Below are positions 6,853 through 11,097 of a stretch of DNA of 11,097 nt, piece by piece (positions within the stretch are counted from its first letter, which is position 1; each line of letters starts with the position of its first letter). Source of the DNA: Gammaproteobacteria bacterium (GTDB lineage Bacteria > Pseudomonadota > Gammaproteobacteria > Steroidobacterales > Steroidobacteraceae); NCBI GenBank assembly GCA_029857655.1, contig JAOUGR010000037.1, positions 1-11,097 on the forward strand, given 5' to 3'. The notes below the pieces were generated by a model. That model was not told the DNA's origin and did no database searches. It was given only the letters and a program-made list of their open reading frames with translations. A program made the position numbers and the translations under genes.

Positions 6853-7272
6853 GTGACAACCGATGCGATCTGGCTGCCCTGTGCGGCGATGGTGCTCGTA
6901 ACAGCGCTGGTGTGGATCAAGCTTTACGCCGACCGCCTGGGCGAAATAAGGAGCAAGCGCATCAACCCGCAGTCGCTCGCAACCACGCGCGCGGCGGCCG
7001 GCATGCTCGAGAAATCCCAGGCGGCCGACAATTTCCGGAATCTGTTTGAAGTTCCCGTGCTGTTCTACGTGCTTTGCATCGCCATCGCGATCAATGGCGG
7101 CTCGACGGCCGGGTACGTTGCAGCGGCCTGGGCCTTCGTATTCCTGCGCGCGTTGCACAGCCTGATTCACGTGACCTATAACCGGGTGATGCACCGGTTC
7201 ATGGTCTACGCGGCGAGCACCGTGCTCTTGTTCGGCATGTGGATCAGTTTCTTCTTCAGGATTTCGCAATGA
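6853..7272 (+). CDS. MAPEG-family integral membrane protein
   Basis: A 139-residue four-helix membrane protein of the MAPEG superfamily, which includes microsomal glutathione S-transferases. Hydrophobic segments lie at about 6-24, 66-83, 86-107 and 117-136. The family hallmark ADNFRNLFEVPVLFY is at 58-72 and the loop Asn/Arg segment HVTYNRVMHRF is at 106-116. The bacterial MAPEG branch is mostly uncharacterised; conjugation of glutathione or another thiol to hydrophobic electrophiles is the family expectation, not shown here. The start is GTG with a strong Shine-Dalgarno. The stop overlaps the next start as ATGA. Confidence 0.87.
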   Translation: MTTDAIWLPCAAMVLVTALVWIKLYADRLGEIRSKRINPQSLATTRAAAGMLEKSQAADNFRNLFEVPVLFYVLCIAIAINGGSTAGYVAAAWAFVFLRALHSLIHVTYNRVMHRFMVYAASTVLLFGMWISFFFRISQ

Positions 7273-7742
7273 AGGACTTCGAGGGGCGTTGCCTGTGCGG
7301 TGGCCTGAGGTTTTCCATTACCCCGCCGACGCTGTTTTTTGCGCATTGCCATTGCAATTATTGCCGCGAGGCACATGGAGCGGCCTTTGTCAGCTGGGTC
7401 GGTGCGGCAGCGGAGCGCTTCCGGTACCTGCCGGGCTCGCGCGAACCGCGCTGGTACCAGTCTTCGGTGCAAAGCCGGCGCGGGTTCTGCGACAGCTGCG
7501 GGACCACGCTGTTCTTCGCGTCCGCCCTCTGCCAGGGCGAGATGCACGTCACGCGCACTTCGATCAGGGGACCCATCGACCGGGAACCGCAGTGCCATGT
7601 GTTCTACGACCAGCACGCGGCCTGGATCAAGATCGGCGACGAACTGCCGCGTTTTACGGGCGACGAGCCAAGCCTGGCTAAGTTCAAGGCCGTCCGTGCC
7701 GTCACGAATGCCGGAATCATGGGCGACGGGAGCAAGTCATGA
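7269..7742 (+). CDS. GFA-family zinc protein (glutathione-dependent formaldehyde-activating enzyme / CENP-V type)
   Basis: A 157-residue protein of the GFA/CENP-V fold. The cysteine pattern is complete: CLCG at 8-11, CHCNYCR at 27-33 and CDSCG at 74-78. By comparison with Gfa, Cys8, Cys10, Cys74 and Cys77 form the structural zinc site and Cys27, Cys29 and Cys32 the second site. Most family members are not true formaldehyde-activating enzymes, so the function stays general. The in-frame TTG at 7239 gives a longer product inside the MAPEG gene; ATG 7269 is preferred because it has AGGA seven bases upstream (7258-7261), overlaps the MAPEG stop as ATGA, and family sequence starts there. The next gene also overlaps by ATGA. 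Confidence 0.87.
   Translation: MKDFEGRCLCGGLRFSITPPTLFFAHCHCNYCREAHGAAFVSWVGAAAERFRYLPGSREPRWYQSSVQSRRGFCDSCGTTLFFASALCQGEMHVTRTSIRGPIDREPQCHVFYDQHAAWIKIGDELPRFTGDEPSLAKFKAVRAVTNAGIMGDGSKS
7728..7732 (+). promoter_or_regulatory. Ribosome binding site for the lipoprotein gene
   Basis: GGGAG lies six bases before ATG 7739 and supports that start, in the frame with the lipoprotein signal, over ATG 7743 four bases later in another frame. Confidence 0.5.
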
Positions 7743-8035
7743 ATGATGGAAGCGCGGCTATCCGATTGGCTGCAACGATACTTTTCCTGGCGGCCCTCAC
7801 GGGCTGCGCCAAACAGATTGAGGGCACATATTCGGGTGAAGACGCCGCCGGCGGCGAAGGACGGGTTTTCTCGACTCGGTGACATTCCTGGCCGGCAACC
7901 GGGTGGAAGCCACGTTTCTCGGCGAAACCAGGAGCGGAACGTACCGCGTCGACGGCGATCAGGTCACGATCACCCGTCCAGTGCTTGGATCGGTTCCAGC
8001 TGGCACAGGACGGTTCGAAACTTGAAGTCCGCTAG
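7739..8035 (+). pseudogene. Small lipoprotein, frame broken by two compensating shifts
   Basis: ATG 7739 overlaps the GFA stop as ATGA and has a good Shine-Dalgarno. The frame encodes a lipoprotein signal, with hydrophobic residues 10-20 and lipobox LTGC at 20-23 (lipidated Cys23), then KQIEGTYSGEDAAGG, and stops at 7880-7882. A coherent protein continues one base back from about 7864 (DSVTFLAGNRVEATF, then SGTYRVDGDQVTI) to about 7987, and then returns to the first frame as DRFQLAQDGSKLEVR, ending at TAG 8033-8035. Adding one base to the GGG at 7863-7865 and removing one G from 7987-7988 restores a 98-residue lipoprotein with a beta-rich tail. I do not recognise the family. Either both indels are sequencing errors or the gene is decaying. 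Confidence 0.65.
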
Positions 8036-8544
8036 GGTCGCATCAGCAGCAGGGTCAGGCCGCGCATCAGTTCCACCGGCGTCGGTGGGCAACCACGAAT
8101 CACCAGATCAACCGGCACGACCTTGCTAACCGCGCCAACGCAGGCGTAGCTGCCTTCAAACATGCCACAACCAGCGCCGCAGTCGCCGACGGCCACGACC
8201 CACTTCGGGGCTGGAGTCGCCGCGTAAGTGCGCTCGAGCGCCCCCCGCATGTTGTGGGTAACAGGCCCTGTCACGAGCAGCAGATCGGCATGACGCGGCG
8301 AGGCGACAAAGCGAACGCCGAATCGCTCGATGTCGTAGAATGCGTTGTTGAGTGCATGAATTTCCAGTTCGCAGCCGTTGCACGATCCGGCATCCACGGC
8401 GCGGATTGCAAGGCTGCGTCCGAGGCGTCGCGCAATCGCACCGCGAAGGGGCTCGCCAGCGCCCTCAAGCGGCTCCCGCCGATCCGGGGCGTATGGCTCC
8501 GTGACGGGCGCACTGAAAAGATTCTTGAACAGCCGTCTGCGCAT
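8032..8544 (-). CDS. HyfI/NuoB-type small subunit of an Ehr / hydrogenase-4-related complex
   Basis: A 170-residue member of the complex I 20-kDa (NuoB) / group 4 hydrogenase small-subunit family (HyfI, HycG). It would carry the proximal (N2-like) [4Fe-4S] cluster on the cytoplasmic arm next to the large subunit. The family cysteines are present: GSCNGCE at 53-59 (Cys55, Cys58; the CxxC form of group 4 hydrogenases rather than the adjacent CC of NuoB), GDCGAGCG at 120-127 (Cys122), and RGCPPTP at 150-156 (Cys152). The N-terminal 45 residues are basic and variable. The gene starts six bases after the large-subunit stop. Its TAG stop shares the palindrome CTAG (8032-8035) with the convergent lipoprotein stop. 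Confidence 0.87.
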   Translation of the reverse strand: MRRRLFKNLFSAPVTEPYAPDRREPLEGAGEPLRGAIARRLGRSLAIRAVDAGSCNGCELEIHALNNAFYDIERFGVRFVASPRHADLLLVTGPVTHNMRGALERTYAATPAPKWVVAVGDCGAGCGMFEGSYACVGAVSKVVPVDLVIRGCPPTPVELMRGLTLLLMRP

Positions 8545-8550
8545 ATTCGC

Positions 8551-10062
8551 CTACAGATCGTGTCCGGAGTACGAGCAGTTGAATGATTTGTTGCAGAGGG
8601 GAAAGTCCGCAACGATGTTGCCGTAGATCGCGACTTCGAGCAGCGGCCATTGAAACCACGACGGGTCGCGAAGGTGGCATCGTTCAATGCAAAGATCGGG
8701 CCCGATACGCAGGTACGCGAGCACGTCACCGCGGAATCCCTCCACAATTGCAGTGGCTTCGACGCTCGATATTGGCGCTGCGATCGTGGGGGGCAGCACG
8801 GGACCGGCCGGCAGAGAGTCCAGCGCGGCCTCGAGCCACTCGACGCTTGCCTGTATTTCTTCTATTCGGATCCAGATGCGTGCATCGACGTCGCCTTCAC
8901 TCCGCACTACAGGTTTGATGGGCAGCGCATCGTAGGGCTCGTATGCGAGCGTTGTGCGTGCATCAAAGGAGCGGCCCGAGGCTCGACCCACAAACCCGCC
9001 CGCGGCAAATTCCGCGGCCAGCGCCGCAGTGACCGCTCCGGTTCCAACCGTGCGATCCTGTAGCGACGCGGTGTTCTCATACAGCTCGATCAGCTCGGGG
9101 AACCGCCGGCTCAAGTGCTGTGTCAACGAGAGGATCGCGTCCTGACCCATCGCCGTAAGATCCACGGAGGTTCCTCCGGGGACAACCCGATCCATCATCA
9201 GGCGATGACCGAAAGCCGCCGCACAGGCGCGCAATGTCTCTTCACGCAGGATTCCGCATTCGGCGTGCATCATCGAGAATGCGGCATCGTTGCAGATTGC
9301 TCCGATATCGCCCAGGTGATTCGCAACGCGCTCGAGCTCCGCCATGATGGCGCGCAGCCAGGCGGCGCGCCGCGGTGGAAGAATTTCAAGCGCTGTTTCG
9401 ACCGCCCTGGCGAATGCCAGGGAATACGCCACGGTGCTGTCGCCGGAGACGCGGGCAGCTATCGGCGTGCCTTCGCCGACTGACTTGCCTTTGAGCTGCG
9501 ACTCGATGCCCTTGTGCGTATAGCCGAGACGTTCCTCGAGGCGCACGATGGTCTCACCGCTCGCAGTGAACCGGAAGTGTCCGGGTTCGATGATGCCCGC
9601 GTGCACTGGCCCAACCGGAATCTGGTGCAGACCGGGTCCATCCGATTCGAGAAAGCGATAGGAACCAGACGTCCCGGGCGATCGCGCCTGTGCTGCGAGC
9701 GGCGCACGAGTTGCCCACCGCCCGTGGTCCAGCCAGGGCCGCTGGTCGGGCAACCCGACCACTTCAAAGCCGAACATATCGATGATCGCCCGCTCCGGCC
9801 GGATGGCTGGGGCGTGAAAAACGGCGAGGGATGGTACGTGACCGGCGCGCACTGCGATGGAAGTGATGCATACCTGGCCCGTCGCACGCTCGAAGAGCGC
9901 GCAATGCACGGCGTTGACGTCGCCCCATTCCCCCAGCAGATCCAATTTGCCTTCGCGCAGGGCCTGGCCGATCGCCTGCCAGGTGTCGGCGTCCACCTCG
10001 ACACGCGGCCATCCCCGGTGCGACGACACAGGAGTGAAATTTCCGAGCAGCGCTTTGAACAT
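8551..10062 (-). CDS. NuoC/NuoD-fused large subunit of an Ehr-type complex, lacking nickel ligands
   Basis: A 503-residue fusion of a NuoC-like N-terminal domain (about 1-125) and a NuoD-like / [NiFe]-hydrogenase-like domain (about 145-503), the layout of HyfG and HycE. RLGYTHKGIES (178-188) and NHLGDIGAICND (248-259) are family segments. In group 4 hydrogenases the first nickel motif is RxCGIC; here it is RVSGDS at 204-209, with Ser206 and Ser209 replacing the cysteines. The second, CxxC near the C-terminus, aligns with SYSG at 497-500. All four nickel ligands are therefore absent and hydrogenase activity is not expected. The open frame extends upstream to 10293 inside the HyfF-like gene, but homology begins at MFKALLGNF (ATG 10062), eight bases after that gene's stop with AGG seven bases upstream. 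Quinone or another reductant as substrate is speculative. Confidence 0.88.
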   Translation of the reverse strand: MFKALLGNFTPVSSHRGWPRVEVDADTWQAIGQALREGKLDLLGEWGDVNAVHCALFERATGQVCITSIAVRAGHVPSLAVFHAPAIRPERAIIDMFGFEVVGLPDQRPWLDHGRWATRAPLAAQARSPGTSGSYRFLESDGPGLHQIPVGPVHAGIIEPGHFRFTASGETIVRLEERLGYTHKGIESQLKGKSVGEGTPIAARVSGDSTVAYSLAFARAVETALEILPPRRAAWLRAIMAELERVANHLGDIGAICNDAAFSMMHAECGILREETLRACAAAFGHRLMMDRVVPGGTSVDLTAMGQDAILSLTQHLSRRFPELIELYENTASLQDRTVGTGAVTAALAAEFAAGGFVGRASGRSFDARTTLAYEPYDALPIKPVVRSEGDVDARIWIRIEEIQASVEWLEAALDSLPAGPVLPPTIAAPISSVEATAIVEGFRGDVLAYLRIGPDLCIERCHLRDPSWFQWPLLEVAIYGNIVADFPLCNKSFNCSYSGHDL

Positions 10063-10070
10063 GGGAAGGC

Positions 10071-11097
10071 CTATCCGAGCTGGCCGGCGACATGCCGGAA
10101 CCAGGCATTGATGGCCGGCGGAAGGTACAGGCCCGCGACCGCGACCAGGCCGAGGTGCAGTGCCATGGGTGCGAGCCGAAATGCGGACAGTGTGTGGCGC
10201 TTTTCGGTCTCGCCGAATGCAAGTCCGTGAAGTCGCAGCATCAAGCCGCCGAATGCGATTGCCAGGCCCGTGACCAGCGCGATCGTGAGCCATGGCGAGC
10301 CAGCGAACGTCGATGTCACCAGCAGGAATTCGCTGGTGAATATTCCGAACGGCGGCAGGCCGGCGATCGCGACGACTCCGGCCACCAGCAGCCAGCCGAG
10401 CAGCGGTTGACTGCGCGTGAGACCGCGGATGTCAGCGATATTCTGCGTTCCCTCGAGCTGTGAAATGTAACCCACGCCGAAAAATATGGCCGACTTTGTC
10501 AGGCTGTGCATCGCCATGTGCAGGAGCCCGGCGAAATTCGCGAGCGGGCCGCCCAGTCCGAAGGCGAGCGTGATGATTCCCATGTGCTCGATCGAGGAAT
10601 ACGCGAACATGCGCTTGATGTCGCGGCGGCGATAAATCATCAGGCCGGCAAACAGCAGCGAGGTGAGGCCCATCGCTACCATCAGCGGCCCCGGTGAGAT
10701 CACGGCGGTGTTCCCGGCCATGATCAGCTTGAATCGCAATAGCGCGAACAGCGCGACATTGAGCAACAGGCCCGAAAGGACCGCCGAGATGGGCGTCGGA
10801 CCCTCTGCATGCGCGTCCGGCAGCCAGGCATGCACCGGGGCCAGGCCCACTTTGGTTCCATAGCCAAGCAACAGGAACACGAAAGACAGATTGAGCAGGG
10901 CCGGATCGAAGCTGCCGGAGCTCGCGACAAGCCTGTCCCACGACATCGCCACGACTCCCTGCCCGAGTTGTTCCTGCGCGGCGAGGTAGACGAGGATCGT
11001 GCCGAACAGGGCAAGCGCGATTCCCACGGAACCGAGTATGAAATACTTCCAGGCCGCCTCGAGTGCGGCGCTGGTGCGATAAATGCCGACCATCAGC
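10071..11097 (-). CDS. HyfF-like proton/ion-translocating membrane subunit, 5' partial
   Basis: An antiporter-like subunit of the NuoL/M/N-MrpA/D superfamily, closest to HyfF. The frame is open to the right edge, and residue 1 counted from ATG 11093 is probably internal. Visible features: EAAWKYF at 12-18, GYGTKVGLAPVHAWLPDAH at 77-95 (channel Lys81, His88), DIKRMFAYSSIEHMG at 158-172, HMAMHSLTKSAIFF at 192-205 (Lys200), and GLPPFGIFTSEF at 245-256 (Glu255). At least eight hydrophobic segments are visible over about 340 residues; E. coli HyfF has 526, so roughly a third is missing. It would pump ions across the inner membrane, driven by redox chemistry in the two downstream subunits. Neighbours such as HyfE, HyfC and HyfB homologues are expected to the right of the window. 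Confidence 0.88.
   Translation of the reverse strand, partial: LMVGIYRTSAALEAAWKYFILGSVGIALALFGTILVYLAAQEQLGQGVVAMSWDRLVASSGSFDPALLNLSFVFLLLGYGTKVGLAPVHAWLPDAHAEGPTPISAVLSGLLLNVALFALLRFKLIMAGNTAVISPGPLMVAMGLTSLLFAGLMIYRRRDIKRMFAYSSIEHMGIITLAFGLGGPLANFAGLLHMAMHSLTKSAIFFGVGYISQLEGTQNIADIRGLTRSQPLLGWLLVAGVVAIAGLPPFGIFTSEFLLVTSTFAGSPWLTIALVTGLAIAFGGLMLRLHGLAFGETEKRHTLSAFRLAPMALHLGLVAVAGLYLPPAINAWFRHVAGQLG

Noticed and set aside
7860..7990. Programmed ribosomal frameshifting in the lipoprotein gene
   Set aside because: GGTTTTC is not a proper X XXY YYZ slippery heptamer, and two opposite shifts would be needed in one short gene; indel errors are simpler.
7743..8129. 128-codon plus-strand frame after the GFA gene
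   Set aside because: Arg/Pro/Ser-rich with no family features and running into the opposite-strand small subunit; the lipoprotein reading from ATG 7739 has a signal peptide, lipobox, Shine-Dalgarno and coupling.
9514..10230. 238-codon plus-strand frame opposite the large subunit
   Set aside because: Antisense to the conserved NuoCD-like gene and to the end of the HyfF-like gene; no recognisable motif.
10063..10293. N-terminal extension of the large subunit to 10293
   Set aside because: The extra 77 residues overlap the conserved end of the HyfF-like gene and read as shadow sequence; family homology begins at ATG 10062.
8032..11097. Functional hydrogenase-4 or formate hydrogenlyase
   Set aside because: The large subunit lacks the cysteines for nickel at all four expected positions.

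Overview
This is a compact, high-GC window with almost no free intergenic space. It reads as the chromosome of a Gram-negative proteobacterium, most likely a gammaproteobacterium. The evidence is a Kdo kinase next to a Kdo transferase (lipopolysaccharide core), a Tat-exported MepK-type murein endopeptidase, a clear relative of E. coli YedJ, and many 4-nt ATGA overlaps. No tRNA, rRNA, CRISPR array, insertion sequence or phage gene is visible.

Plus strand, 1-5748: a Kdo kinase cut by the left edge, waaA, a fold-III PLP decarboxylase of the ornithine decarboxylase type, mepK, a HIT-family protein, a TfoX N-domain protein, a YedJ-type HD phosphohydrolase, and a small three-helix membrane protein. 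The first two act on lipid A-Kdo at the inner membrane. The decarboxylase has its own plausible promoter. The rest follow closely, some by overlap.

Minus strand, 5742-6749: a threonine/serine dehydratase, convergent with and slightly overlapping the membrane-protein gene. Divergent from it on the plus strand is a coupled set (6853-8035): a MAPEG membrane protein, a GFA-type zinc protein, and a small lipoprotein whose reading frame is broken by two compensating shifts.

Minus strand, 11097-8032: three consecutive genes of a membrane complex related to complex I and group 4 hydrogenases: a HyfF-like ion-pumping subunit (cut by the right edge), a fused NuoC/NuoD-type large subunit, and a HyfI/NuoB-type small subunit. 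The small subunit keeps the cysteines for its iron-sulfur cluster. In the large subunit all four positions that hold nickel-binding cysteines in true [NiFe] hydrogenases are Ser or Gly. This is therefore better read as an energy-converting hydrogenase-related (Ehr-type) complex than as a hydrogenase. It is the most interesting system in the window.

Three probable single-base indels sit in short homopolymers: one at the start of waaA and two in the lipoprotein gene. They are either assembly errors or real lesions and should be checked before any biological conclusion is drawn from them.
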